NCBI GenBank assembly: GCA_011388675.1
Contig: DROW01000002.1
Span: forward strand, 1 to 37,277
From: Chloroflexota bacterium
GTDB taxonomy: Bacteria; Chloroflexota; Anaerolineae; B4-G1; DUEL01
Direction of reading: 5' to 3'
Length of the DNA stretch: 37,277 nucleotides
This document shows positions 1 to 7,552 of the stretch, one piece after another (position 1 is the stretch's first letter; the number at the start of each line of letters is the position of its first letter). The position numbers were made by a program, and so were the translations under genes. A model generated the notes under the pieces. The model did no database searches and was not told the origin of the DNA. It saw only the letters and a program-made list of their open reading frames with translations.

Positions 1-26
1 CCCCCTTGTGGTATCATCATCCCCGT

Positions 27-1127
27 ATGGAAAGAGAGCCTGCCGTGGTGGGGATCGCCGAACGGCTGCTGGCCTGGTTCGCTGAGCACGCCAGGGATCT
101 TCCCTGGCGGCGCGACCGGACCCCCTATCGGGTGTGGATTGCCGAGGTGATGCTCCAACAGACGCGGGTGGAGACCGTCATCCCGTATTACGGCCGCTTC
201 TTGCACCGTTTCCCCACGCTGGAGGCGCTGGCGGAGGCCCCTTTGGAGGAGGTGCTGAAGGTCTGGGAGGGATTAGGGTACTATGCCCGTGCCCGCAACA
301 TCCACGCTGCCGCCCGGCGGGTTGTGGCGGAGTACGGGGGCCGGTTGCCGTCCGCTTACGAGGCGCTGCTGGACCTTCCTGGGATGGGGCCTTACACCGC
401 AGGCGCGGTTGCCTCTATTGCCTTCGGGGAGCCGGTGGTGGCGCTGGACGGCAACGGCCGGCGTGTCCTGGCCCGGCTCTTCGCTGTGAAGGGGGATCCC
501 CGTCGGGCCGCTGTGCGGAGACGGTTAGAAGCCTACGCCCGCTCCCTGCTTCCCCCCGATCGACCGGGCCTCTTCAACGAGGCGCTGATGGAGTTGGGGG
601 CCACCGTCTGCCTGCCGCGTGCCCCCCGCTGCGGCCGGTGCCCGCTGGCAGGCGACTGTCGTGCTCACCGGATCGGCGCAGCGGAACAGTTCCCCGAGCG
701 ATCGACAGCCCGGTCCATCCCTCACCACCAGGTGGCGGCGGGGGTTCTGCTCCGGGAAGACGGACGGGTGCTGGTCGCCCGTCGGCGGGAGGACGACTTC
801 CTGGGGGGGCTGTGGGAGTTCCCTGGCGGGAAGCAGGAGGATGGCGAAACCCTGCAGGAATGCTTGGCCCGGGAGTTGAAAGAAGAGTTGGATATCGAGG
901 TCGAGGTGGGAGAACGGTTGCTCACCCTGGAGCATGCCTACACCCACTTCCGGATCACCCTCCACGCCTTTCGCTGCGCGCTGCGGAGGGGCGAGCCGCG
1001 TTGCCTGGAATGCGCCGACCTGCGCTGGGTGTTTCCCGCCGACCTGGAAGCGCTGCCGATGTCCGTCGCCGATCGACGGATCGCCCGCGCCGTGCAGAAG
1101 TGGATCCGCGAAGGAGTGCTCACGTGA
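27..1127 (+). CDS. mutY: A/G-specific adenine glycosylase MutY with C-terminal Nudix domain
   Basis: Base-excision repair enzyme that removes adenine mispaired with 8-oxoguanine. From the ATG at 27 the protein is 366 aa. The HhH-GPD core contains WIAEVMLQQT (Glu40, general acid position), the helix-hairpin-helix LPGMGPYTAG near 118-127 and ALDGNGRRV with the catalytic Asp141. The [4Fe-4S] ligands are C194, C201, C204 and C210 (C-X6-C-X2-C-X5-C), the standard MutY spacing. Residues about 232-366 form the Nudix-like domain, and the Nudix box at 267-289 keeps G, E, RE and EE, differing from the consensus only by Asp for Gly at 288. An upstream in-frame TTG at 6 is possible, and the frame is open to the window edge, so the start is not certain. 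The stop overlaps the GTG start of the next gene in a GTGA, which suggests translational coupling. Confidence 0.95.
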   Translation: MEREPAVVGIAERLLAWFAEHARDLPWRRDRTPYRVWIAEVMLQQTRVETVIPYYGRFLHRFPTLEALAEAPLEEVLKVWEGLGYYARARNIHAAARRVVAEYGGRLPSAYEALLDLPGMGPYTAGAVASIAFGEPVVALDGNGRRVLARLFAVKGDPRRAAVRRRLEAYARSLLPPDRPGLFNEALMELGATVCLPRAPRCGRCPLAGDCRAHRIGAAEQFPERSTARSIPHHQVAAGVLLREDGRVLVARRREDDFLGGLWEFPGGKQEDGETLQECLARELKEELDIEVEVGERLLTLEHAYTHFRITLHAFRCALRRGEPRCLECADLRWVFPADLEALPMSVADRRIARAVQKWIREGVLT

Positions 1128-1828
1128 CCGAACCCAGAACATCGTCGACCGACCGATCCGCTGTACTGGCGCTGATCCCCGCCTGGAACGAGGCGGAGCG
1201 CATCGGCCCTGTGGTCAGGGGAGCGCGGGCCCGCCTGCCCGTCCTGGTGGTAGACGATGGCTCGGTGGATGAGACCGGCGAGGCGGCCCGCGATGCAGGG
1301 GCGATGGTGGTCCGGCACCCCGAGAACCGGGGCAAAGGGGCCGCGTTGAAGACCGGCTTCGCCTGGGCCCTGGAACACGGATACGACGCCGTACTGACCC
1401 TGGACGCCGACGGACAGCACGATCCGGCGGAGATTCCCAAGTTCCTGGCCGCTTTCGAGGCCGGTGCAGGGGATCTGATCATCGGCGCGCGGGATTTCTC
1501 CAAGATGCCGTGGCCCCGTTGGTGGTCTCAGCCCTTGGGGTGCTGGCTCCTCTCCCGCGCGTTGGGCGTGCCGATCCAGGACAACCAGAGCGGCTACCGG
1601 CTGCTCACCCGCCGCCTCCTGGAGCGGATGCGGCTGACCAGCACGGGGTTTGAGATGGAAGTGGAGATGATCGCCGAGGCGGTCCGGCTGGGGCTGCCCA
1701 TCGCCTGGGTACCGATCCGTACCATCTACGGCATCGGCAAGCCGAGCAACTTCCACCCCCTGTGGGACACGATACGGTTCCTTCAGATGGTATGGCGGAT
1801 CTGGAGGGACCGTTGCCGAAGGGGATAA
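1124..1828 (+). CDS. family 2 glycosyltransferase, DPM1-like (polyprenyl-phosphate sugar transferase)
   Basis: A 234-aa GT-A fold enzyme that probably transfers a sugar from a nucleotide donor to polyprenyl phosphate at the cytoplasmic face of the membrane. Visible motifs are LIPAWNEAERI at the N-terminus, VVDDGSVDET (nucleotide binding), HPENRGKGAALKTGF and the metal-binding TLDADGQHDP. There is no C-terminal membrane domain, unlike the GT2 at 20268. The GTG start at 1124 is chosen because it overlaps the mutY stop and because family similarity begins about 12 residues later; the same frame is open much further upstream, but that stretch is antisense-type shadow of mutY. Acceptor and sugar cannot be read from sequence. 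Confidence 0.85.
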   Translation: MTEPRTSSTDRSAVLALIPAWNEAERIGPVVRGARARLPVLVVDDGSVDETGEAARDAGAMVVRHPENRGKGAALKTGFAWALEHGYDAVLTLDADGQHDPAEIPKFLAAFEAGAGDLIIGARDFSKMPWPRWWSQPLGCWLLSRALGVPIQDNQSGYRLLTRRLLERMRLTSTGFEMEVEMIAEAVRLGLPIAWVPIRTIYGIGKPSNFHPLWDTIRFLQMVWRIWRDRCRRG

Positions 1829-1837
1829 GTCGGCGGG

Positions 1838-1871
1838 AACCCGCGCCCTACGGCAGGTAGGCGCGCGGGTT
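1838..1871 (+). terminator. hairpin terminator between convergent genes
   Basis: The arms at 1838-1851 and 1857-1871 pair almost perfectly (AACCCGCG core, one bulged base) around a 5-nt loop and are followed by TTTTGTTG on the plus strand. The hairpin follows the glycosyltransferase stop directly and overlaps the last codons of the opposing M23 gene, so it most likely ends the plus-strand transcript. Confidence 0.65.
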
Positions 1872-3020
1872 TTGTTGTACTCCGTTGTACCGGATCTCGA
1901 AGTGGAGGTGCGGGCCGGTGGACCAGCCGGTGTTGCCGGAGGCAGCGATGACCTGCCCGCGCTCGACCGCCTGCCCCGCGACGACGTAGATGTTGCTCAG
2001 GTGGGCGTAGTAGGTGGCGAAGCCGTTGGCGTGGTCGATCACCACCAGGTAGCCGTACCCCACATCGGTCCAGCCAGCGAAACTGACGAACCCCGCATCG
2101 GCCGCGCGCACCGCCGTGCCCACGGGCACCCCGATGTCGATCGCCCGGTGCCCGTACCAGTATCCCTGGGTGATGTAGCCCAGCACTGGCCACTGGAACA
2201 GCCCGGTGCCCCGAGCCCCCTCCGGAATGGGGCCGGTGTAACTGGTGATGACCCGTGGCACGTAGGGCTTCTCCCCTCCGGGGATGATCAGTTTCATCCC
2301 CGGCTCGATAGCGAAGTCGGGCGGCTCCAGATGGTTGTACGGGCAGGAAGTGATCGCCTCCACGTCCACCTTGTACTTCTCAGCGATGGACTCCAACGTA
2401 TCCCCTTCCTGGACGGTGTGGTACACCCCGTCGATGGGGAGGATGATGATCTCCTGGCCGATCCGCAGCAGGTCTGGCGCGTCCTCCACCGCCGGGTTGG
2501 CCCACAGGATCGTGGTCGGCTTCAACCCGAACCGCTCGGCGATGGCCTGGACCGTGTCTCCCAGTTGCACGGTGTAGGTGATGACCTCCAACCGAGGTCG
2601 ATCGGGGATCGTCGTGTGGAGTTCTGTCTTGCGGGTTAGTGGTGCCCACAGATCTGGTGAGGAGGGTTCGCCTTCGGGGGCCAGGATCTCCGTCGGGGTC
2701 GCCTCTGCGGGCAATGCGGCTTCCCCGAACGCACCGACCTCCAGGGCGCCAGGGAGGGGGTGAGCGGCAAGCACCGGCCAGTGGACGCTGCCGGCCACCA
2801 GGACGACGTAGGCGATAGCGAAAACGGCCAGGTGAGCGACGATGCGGCTGAAAATCGGCCGCATCCCCCGCCAATCCCCGCCCACTCGCCAGGTCGCTAC
2901 CGCGAGCCAGGCGAAGAAACGTGGGAGGGCAACCTCTAGCCGCTTTCGCAACCAGCCCTTCTTTTTCAACCGCCTCACCGTCCTATGAGTGATGGCGGCC
3001 TCTTCACTGTTTTCGTCCAA
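1848..3020 (-). CDS. membrane-anchored LysM-LysM-M23 peptidase
   Basis: A 390-aa cell-wall endopeptidase. A basic cytoplasmic N-terminus (RRLKKKGWLRKRLE) is followed by a membrane segment at about 61-80 (VAHLAVFAIAYVVLVAGSV), a linker, two LysM peptidoglycan-binding repeats (YTVQLGDTVQAIAERF and HTVQEGDTLESIAEKY) and a C-terminal peptidase M23 domain. The zinc motifs are intact: GHRAIDIG supplies H and D, and GPHLHFEIR supplies the HxH motif. The start is a TTG at 3020 with GGAG six bases upstream; no ATG lies near the N-terminus. It probably remodels peptidoglycan during growth or division. It is transcribed alone and is convergent with the preceding glycosyltransferase. Confidence 0.9.
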   Translation of the reverse strand: MDENSEEAAITHRTVRRLKKKGWLRKRLEVALPRFFAWLAVATWRVGGDWRGMRPIFSRIVAHLAVFAIAYVVLVAGSVHWPVLAAHPLPGALEVGAFGEAALPAEATPTEILAPEGEPSSPDLWAPLTRKTELHTTIPDRPRLEVITYTVQLGDTVQAIAERFGLKPTTILWANPAVEDAPDLLRIGQEIIILPIDGVYHTVQEGDTLESIAEKYKVDVEAITSCPYNHLEPPDFAIEPGMKLIIPGGEKPYVPRVITSYTGPIPEGARGTGLFQWPVLGYITQGYWYGHRAIDIGVPVGTAVRAADAGFVSFAGWTDVGYGYLVVIDHANGFATYYAHLSNIYVVAGQAVERGQVIAASGNTGWSTGPHLHFEIRYNGVQQNPRAYLP

Positions 3021-3311
3021 TTTTGGCTCCGTCGTGCTCTTCTAGCCCCCGTCAGGGGGCTCTATTATACCCTCAATCGAGCGGAAGGCAAATTCACCCC
3101 CCGCGGGATATTCGAGGTGGATCACGCTACTCGGGAGGTGACCGGCACGTTCAACCCCCTCAGATCGCAAGTGCCGGTCACCTCCCTTGCCTTCCACTTC
3201 GAATCTGAAACGCGCTCGTGGGCAGCGATTTGCTGGCGCAAAATGGAATTCTGTGGCAAAATACCTGTTTGGAACTTCAGTACACAAGTTGCTCCAACAA
3301 GGGGGTTCGTT
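3021..3311. other. intergenic region between divergent M23 and porG genes
   Basis: About 290 bases without a convincing gene. Most of it is the inverted-repeat element at 3109-3204. The remaining AT-richer stretch at 3225-3305 probably carries the por promoter, but I cannot define -35 and -10 boxes with confidence. AAGGGGG at 3299-3305 is the likely porG ribosome binding site. Confidence 0.6.
3109..3204 (+). repeat. MITE-like intergenic inverted-repeat element, short copy
   Basis: A 96-bp element whose ends are related inverted repeats, starting TATTCGAGGTGGA on the left and reading ATTCGAAGTGGA from the right. Inside are perfect 16-bp arms, GGGAGGTGACCGGCAC at 3133-3148 and its exact complement at 3171-3186. 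In reverse orientation its left half matches the right half of the element at 27084-27229 over about 50 bp, mostly with transitions. It has no coding capacity. It could be a non-autonomous transposon derivative, a REP-like element or a transcribed hairpin. Confidence 0.75.
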
Positions 3312-3884
3312 ATGAAAGAACTGATCGAGATCCGCTGGCATGGTCGGGGAGGACAGGGCGTGGTCACGGCAGGGAAACTCTTGGCTGAGACCGCCCTGGG
3401 CACCGGTCGGTATTTCCAGGCCTTCCCCGACTACGGCCCTGAGCGGATGGGAGCGCCCATCCGCGCCTACACCCGCCTCAGCACCCGGCCCATCACCATC
3501 CACTCGCAGATCGAGAGCCCGGACATCGTGCTGGTGCTGGACCCCACCCTCCTCGGCACCGTCCCCGTGACGGAGGGGTTGAAGGAGGACGGGATCCTCC
3601 TGGTGAACACCTCGATGAGTCCCAAAGAGGTGCGCGAGATCACGGGCTTTCACACCGGCAAGGTCTTCACGGTGGACGCCAGCCACATCGCCATCGAGGA
3701 GATGGGGCGGGAGATCACCAACACCCCGATGCTAGGGGCCTTCGCCCGCGCCACAGGCCTGTTCGACCTGAGCGCGCTGGAGGAGCAGATCCGCCACTGG
3801 TTCGGCAACAAGGTCGCTCCGGAGGTGGTCGAGGCCAACATCCGGGCGATGCGCCGGGCGGCGGAGGAGGTCGAAGAGGGATAA
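3312..3884 (+). CDS. porG: pyruvate:ferredoxin oxidoreductase, gamma subunit
   Basis: The 190-aa gamma subunit of the heterotetrameric 2-oxoacid oxidoreductase that interconverts pyruvate plus CoA and acetyl-CoA plus CO2 using ferredoxin. The family hallmark WHGRGGQGVVTAGKLLAETAL lies at the N-terminus, followed by YGPERMGAPIRAYTR and the Rossmann-like IVLVLDPTLL. The ATG at 3312 is chosen over the longer open frame because AAGGGGG lies seven bases upstream and family similarity begins at once. First gene of porG-D-A-B, the order known from archaeal and deep-branching bacterial POR operons. The 113-base gap to porD is unusually long for the operon and is largely filled by a 7-bp tandem array. 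Confidence 0.93.
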   Translation: MKELIEIRWHGRGGQGVVTAGKLLAETALGTGRYFQAFPDYGPERMGAPIRAYTRLSTRPITIHSQIESPDIVLVLDPTLLGTVPVTEGLKEDGILLVNTSMSPKEVREITGFHTGKVFTVDASHIAIEEMGREITNTPMLGAFARATGLFDLSALEEQIRHWFGNKVAPEVVEANIRAMRRAAEEVEEG

Positions 3885-3900
3885 TGTGGTGTAACGCCGC

Positions 3901-3970
3901 GCATCACGCATCACGCATCACGCATCACGTGTCACACATCACGCATCACGTGTCACGCATCACGCATTCC
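3901..3970 (+). repeat. 7-bp tandem repeat array (GCATCAC), ten units
   Basis: Ten consecutive heptamers fill the porG-porD gap. Six are exactly GCATCAC; the variants are GTGTCAC (twice), ACATCAC and a terminal GCATTCC. The array lies within a transcribed operon, downstream of the porG stop and upstream of the porD ribosome binding site. It resembles the short tandemly repeated heptamers described in cyanobacteria; any role is unknown. Confidence 0.9.
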
Positions 3971-3997
3971 GCAGTTTATCGGTAAGGAGCAAAGGCA

Positions 3998-4351
3998 ATG
4001 GCTGAACTAAAAGGTTGGCGGGACATCCCCATCGGCGGGATGATCCTGGAAGCGGGCAATGCGGTGGAGTACCCCACCGGCACCTGGCGGGCGTTCCGCC
4101 CCGTGTTCGGTGAGGCAAAGTGTATCCATTGCTTCACGTGCTGGCTCTACTGTCCGGATTCCAGTATCCTGGTCGACCCTGAGAACGAGAAGATGCTGGG
4201 GTTCGACCTGGAGCATTGCAAGGGGTGTGGCATCTGCGCCTCGGTCTGCCCGGTGAACGCCAAGGTGCGCCGGGAGGCCGGAGAGGAATTGGCGCGGGAC
4301 GACCCCCGCCTGTGCATCCGGATGGTCGAAGAAGGGAAGTTCCAGGAGTAG
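3998..4351 (+). CDS. porD: pyruvate:ferredoxin oxidoreductase, delta (ferredoxin) subunit
   Basis: The 117-aa electron-transfer subunit with two [4Fe-4S] clusters. The first motif is CIHCFTCWLYCP and the second CKGCGICASVCP, both C-X2-C-X2-C-X3-C-P as in 2[4Fe-4S] ferredoxins. It probably passes electrons from the TPP site in PorB to external ferredoxin. The ATG at 3998 has AAGGAG at 3984-3989. porA follows four bases after the stop, so the genes are co-translated. The N-terminal 35 residues preceding the clusters are typical of the delta subunit. Confidence 0.93.
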   Translation: MAELKGWRDIPIGGMILEAGNAVEYPTGTWRAFRPVFGEAKCIHCFTCWLYCPDSSILVDPENEKMLGFDLEHCKGCGICASVCPVNAKVRREAGEELARDDPRLCIRMVEEGKFQE

Positions 4352-4355
4352 GGCG

Positions 4356-5543
4356 ATGAGCAAGTTCGAAGCACTGACCGGTAACGATGCCGTTGCGACG
4401 GCGATGCGTCAGATCAACCCGGACGTGGTTGCGGCATACCCGATTACGCCGCAAACCTCGACGGTGCAGAAGTTCTCCGAGTTCGTCGCCGACGGGCTGG
4501 TGGATACGGAGTTCGTCACCGTGGAGAGCGAGCACAGCGCGATGAGCGCGTGCGTCGGCGCGTCGGCAGCGGGCGCGCGGGTGATGACCGCGACCTCGGC
4601 CAACGGCCTGGCGCTGATGTGGGAGATCGTCTACATCGCTGCCTCCAACCGGCTGCCTATCGTGATGAGCCTGGTCAACCGGGCCCTCTCCGCTCCCATC
4701 AACATCCACTGCGACCACTCGGACGTGATGGGGATGCGGGACAGCGGCTGGATCATCCTCTTCTCCGAGAACGCACAGGAGGCCTACGACAACATCATCC
4801 AGGCGGTCCGCATTGCCGAGCACCCGGACGTCCTCCTGCCCGTGGCGGTCTGCCAGGATGGGTTCATCACCAGCCACGGGATGGAGCGGGTGGAGATCTA
4901 CGAGGATGAGGATGTGAGGGCGTTCATCGGGGAGTACCGCCCCCAGTGGTCGATCCTGGACGTCGATCATCCCAAGACTTACGGTCCGCTGGATTTCTAC
5001 GACTACTACTACGAGCACAAGCGGCAGCAGGTCGAGGCGATGAAGAACGCCCATCGGGTTATCCAGGAAGTGGCCGAGGAGTTCAACCGGAAGTTCAACC
5101 GGAACTACGGCCTTTTCGAGGCTTACCGGCTGGACGACGCGGAGGTCGCCGTAGTGGTCGTCAACTCCACGGCGGGCACAGCGAAGGTCGTGGTCGACCA
5201 ACTGCGCGCGGAGGGGCTGAAGGTGGGTCTGCTGAAGCCCCGCGTCTTCCGTCCCTTCCCCGCGAAGGAACTGGTCGACGCCCTGCGCCACCTGAAGGCG
5301 GTGGCCGTGATGGACCGGTCCATCTCCTTTGGTTCGATGGGCAACGCTGGCCCCCTCTTCCTGGAACTGGCAGCAGCGATGGCCCTCCACGGGGTCCACA
5401 TCCCGATGGCCGATTACGTCTTCGGCCTGGGTGGACGAGACATCCTGCCCAGCGAGATCGAGTCGGTCTACCGGGATATGCTCCGCGCGGCGGAGACGGG
5501 CCAGGTGGAGCGGATGGTGACGTACCTGAGTGTGAGGGAGTAG
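4356..5543 (+). CDS. porA: pyruvate:ferredoxin oxidoreductase, alpha subunit
   Basis: The 395-aa alpha subunit carrying the PYR domain and the C-terminal transketolase-like domain. Diagnostic stretches are AAYPITPQT near residue 27, ESEHSAMSACVGASAAGAR, and NRALSAPINIHCDHSD, the last being characteristic of pyruvate rather than oxoglutarate or branched-chain enzymes. Length is normal for the family. AGGAG at 4345-4349, inside the end of porD, serves the ATG at 4356. The enzyme could run oxidatively (fermentation, amino-acid use) or reductively (CO2 fixation); sequence alone does not decide. Confidence 0.95.
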   Translation: MSKFEALTGNDAVATAMRQINPDVVAAYPITPQTSTVQKFSEFVADGLVDTEFVTVESEHSAMSACVGASAAGARVMTATSANGLALMWEIVYIAASNRLPIVMSLVNRALSAPINIHCDHSDVMGMRDSGWIILFSENAQEAYDNIIQAVRIAEHPDVLLPVAVCQDGFITSHGMERVEIYEDEDVRAFIGEYRPQWSILDVDHPKTYGPLDFYDYYYEHKRQQVEAMKNAHRVIQEVAEEFNRKFNRNYGLFEAYRLDDAEVAVVVVNSTAGTAKVVVDQLRAEGLKVGLLKPRVFRPFPAKELVDALRHLKAVAVMDRSISFGSMGNAGPLFLELAAAMALHGVHIPMADYVFGLGGRDILPSEIESVYRDMLRAAETGQVERMVTYLSVRE

Positions 5544-5547
5544 GAAA

Positions 5548-6483
5548 ATGGCCACCAAGTTGGCATTGAAAGAACTGATCAAGCAGCCTACGCGGTTGAC
5601 GCCAGGACACCGCCTCTGCGCGGGATGCGGGGCTTCCATCATCGTTCGACAGGTCCTGATGGCGATCGACGATCCGGTGGTCATCACCAACGCCACAGGT
5701 TGCTTGGAAGTGGCGACGACCATCTACCCGTACACCGCCTGGAACGTGCCCTGGATGCACAATGCCTTCGAGAACGCAGCATCCACCATCAGCGGCATCG
5801 AGGCGGCGTACCGCGCTCTGGTGCGCAAGGGGAAGATCCCCGACCGCAACGTCAAGTTCATCGCCTTCGGCGGCGATGGTGGAACCTACGACATCGGTCT
5901 CCAGGCCCTCTCCGGCGCGGCGGAGCGCGGCCACCAGTTCCTCTACATCTGCTACGACAACGGGGCCTATATGAACACCGGCATCCAGCGATCCAGCGCG
6001 ACCCCTATGGGGGCCCACACCACGACCTCCCCGGCCGGCAAGAAGATCCCCGGCAAGCAGCAGTTCCGCAAGGACCTCACGGCGATCATGGCCGCGCACG
6101 GCATCCCCTACGTGGCTCAGGCCGCGCCGAGCCACTGGCGCGATCTGATGAAAAAGGTGCGGAAGGCGGTCAACTGCGGTGGCCCGGCGTTTATCAACGT
6201 CCTCTCCTCCTGCAACCGGGGCTGGCGGCACCCCACCGACGACACCATCGAGATCACCCAACTGGCGGTGGATACCTGCTACTGGCCCCTGTACGAGGTG
6301 GAGAACGGGGAATGGCGGCTGACCTACAAGCCGAAGGAAAAGAAACCGGTGGAGGAATGGCTGAAACGACAGGGTCGGTTCCGCCACCTCTTCCGGCCGG
6401 AGAACCGGCACATCATCGACGAGTTACAGGCGGAGGTGGACCGCCGCTGGGAGCGGCTGCTGCATCTGTGCGGCGAGGCGTAG
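5548..6483 (+). CDS. porB: pyruvate:ferredoxin oxidoreductase, beta (TPP-binding) subunit
   Basis: The 311-aa catalytic subunit binding thiamine pyrophosphate. CAGCGASIIVRQ near residue 27 contributes cluster cysteines, with further Cys at TGCLEVATT and SSCNRGW. The TPP/Mg motif is GGDGGTYDIGLQAL followed by YDNGAYMNTGIQRS. The SSATPMGAHTTTSPAGK loop is typical of PorB. It starts four bases after porA with AGGA upstream and ends the operon just before a strong hairpin. The four subunits together make a complete enzyme. Confidence 0.95.
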   Translation: MATKLALKELIKQPTRLTPGHRLCAGCGASIIVRQVLMAIDDPVVITNATGCLEVATTIYPYTAWNVPWMHNAFENAASTISGIEAAYRALVRKGKIPDRNVKFIAFGGDGGTYDIGLQALSGAAERGHQFLYICYDNGAYMNTGIQRSSATPMGAHTTTSPAGKKIPGKQQFRKDLTAIMAAHGIPYVAQAAPSHWRDLMKKVRKAVNCGGPAFINVLSSCNRGWRHPTDDTIEITQLAVDTCYWPLYEVENGEWRLTYKPKEKKPVEEWLKRQGRFRHLFRPENRHIIDELQAEVDRRWERLLHLCGEA

Positions 6484-6507
6484 AACGAACCTGCGACATC
6501 ACTGCCG

Positions 6508-6543
6508 AACAGCCCTGCGAGCCCCGTGAGCCGCAGGGCTGTT
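6508..6543 (+). terminator. terminator hairpin after porB
   Basis: A perfect 12-bp stem, AACAGCCCTGCG at 6508-6519 pairing with its complement at 6532-6543, with a 12-nt loop and a short T-rich tail (TTTGTCT). It lies 25 bases after the porB stop, so it probably ends the por transcript. The tail is weak. Confidence 0.75.
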
Positions 6544-6585
6544 TGTCTGAATCGCAAAAACCGCAAAGGGCACGAGGGCCCCTTG

Positions 6586-7416
6586 TCACCTTCTCTCCGT
6601 GTTCCTTGCGGTGGATCGTCGCTTCGGCCTGAGCAGGGCGGCGAGGGCCTGGAGTTCCTCCTCCGTGAGTTCCCGCCACTGGCCCGGCCGCAGCCCGGAC
6701 AGCGTCAGCGGGCCGATGCCGATCCGGACCAGCCGCAGGGTCGGGTGGCCGACGGCGGCGGTCATCCGCCGCACCTGCCGTTTGCGCCCTTCGTAGAGGA
6801 CCATCCGCAGCCACGCGGTGGGGACGTTCTTCCGATGGCGGATAGGCACGGGGCGGGGCGGCAGGTCCGGCTCTTCCGCCAGCAGTTCCACCTCCGCCGG
6901 GCGGGTGCGGCGGCCCTCAACGACTACGCCCCGCCGAAGGGTTTCCAGCGCCTCCGCGGATGGGACCCGCTCTACTTGGACCAGGTAGGTGCGGGGATGG
7001 CCGAAGCGGGGGTCGGTGAGCCGGTGGATGAGCCAGCCGTCGTCGGTAAGTAGCAGTAGCCCCTCGCTGTCGAAGTCGAGCCGCCCGGCAGCGTAGACCC
7101 CGGGGACGGGGACGTAGTCGGCTAGGGTGGACCGCCCCAGCCGGTCGGTGAAGTAGGACATCACGCCGTAGGGCTTGTAAAACAAGATGTAGCGGCAGAA
7201 GGGAAGGCCCAGAGGCTTGCCATCCAGGGCGATCTCGTCTCGAAGGGGGTCCGCCCGCGCCCTCGGATCTCGCACCGGGCGGCCGTTTACCCACACCCGG
7301 CTCTCCCGCAGCACGCGCTCGGGGTCGGTCACGCCCGCGACCGCCAGAAGCACGGTCAGCAATTGCCGGCCGGCTATTCGGCTGGCGCAGCGGGGGCGGG
7401 GGGGACGCTTGGTCAT
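6586..7416 (-). CDS. rRNA pseudouridine synthase, RsuA/RluB/E/F family
   Basis: A 276-aa enzyme that isomerises uridine in rRNA. An S4 RNA-binding domain lies at about 13-65 ([12 protein letters not shown] and [10 protein letters not shown]), followed by the catalytic domain with [13 protein letters not shown] and the active-site Asp in [37 protein letters not shown] is the family's late motif, here written only to identify it. The ATG at 7416 has AGGA upstream. The last dozen residues ([14 protein letters not shown]) are low-complexity and come from a repeat-like DNA stretch at about 6590-6625, so the C-terminus may have been extended by repeat expansion. Exact target position cannot be assigned. 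Confidence 0.9.
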   Translation of the reverse strand: MTKRPPRPRCASRIAGRQLLTVLLAVAGVTDPERVLRESRVWVNGRPVRDPRARADPLRDEIALDGKPLGLPFCRYILFYKPYGVMSYFTDRLGRSTLADYVPVPGVYAAGRLDFDSEGLLLLTDDGWLIHRLTDPRFGHPRTYLVQVERVPSAEALETLRRGVVVEGRRTRPAEVELLAEEPDLPPRPVPIRHRKNVPTAWLRMVLYEGRKRQVRRMTAAVGHPTLRLVRIGIGPLTLSGLRPGQWRELTEEELQALAALLRPKRRSTARNTERR

Positions 7417-7463
7417 GGTCTAATTCCTGTGCTTTGCGGTGTCGCAGGGGGAGGGATCAGCGG

Positions 7464-7535
7464 ATTGAGCGGATGGAGCAGATGGAGCGGATGAGGCAGG
7501 TGGAGCGGATTGAGCGGATGAAGCGGATGAAGCGG
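7464..7535 (+). repeat. 9-bp tandem repeat array (ATGGAGCGG), eight units
   Basis: Eight consecutive nonamers of consensus ATGGAGCGG (variants ATTGAGCGG, ATGAAGCGG, ATGGAGCAG, ATGAGGCAG, GTGGAGCGG), with a partial unit upstream and decay into G-rich sequence downstream. It fills the 136-base gap between the pseudouridine synthase and the flavoprotein gene. Short reading frames across it are repeat-generated, not genes. Confidence 0.88.
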
Positions 7536-7552
7536 GGGGATGGGGGTGGAGG

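Noticed and set aside
3901-3970. The GCATCAC array as replication-origin iterons or a CRISPR
   Set aside because: It lies inside an operon, the units abut without spacers, and no replication gene or DnaA-box cluster is nearby.
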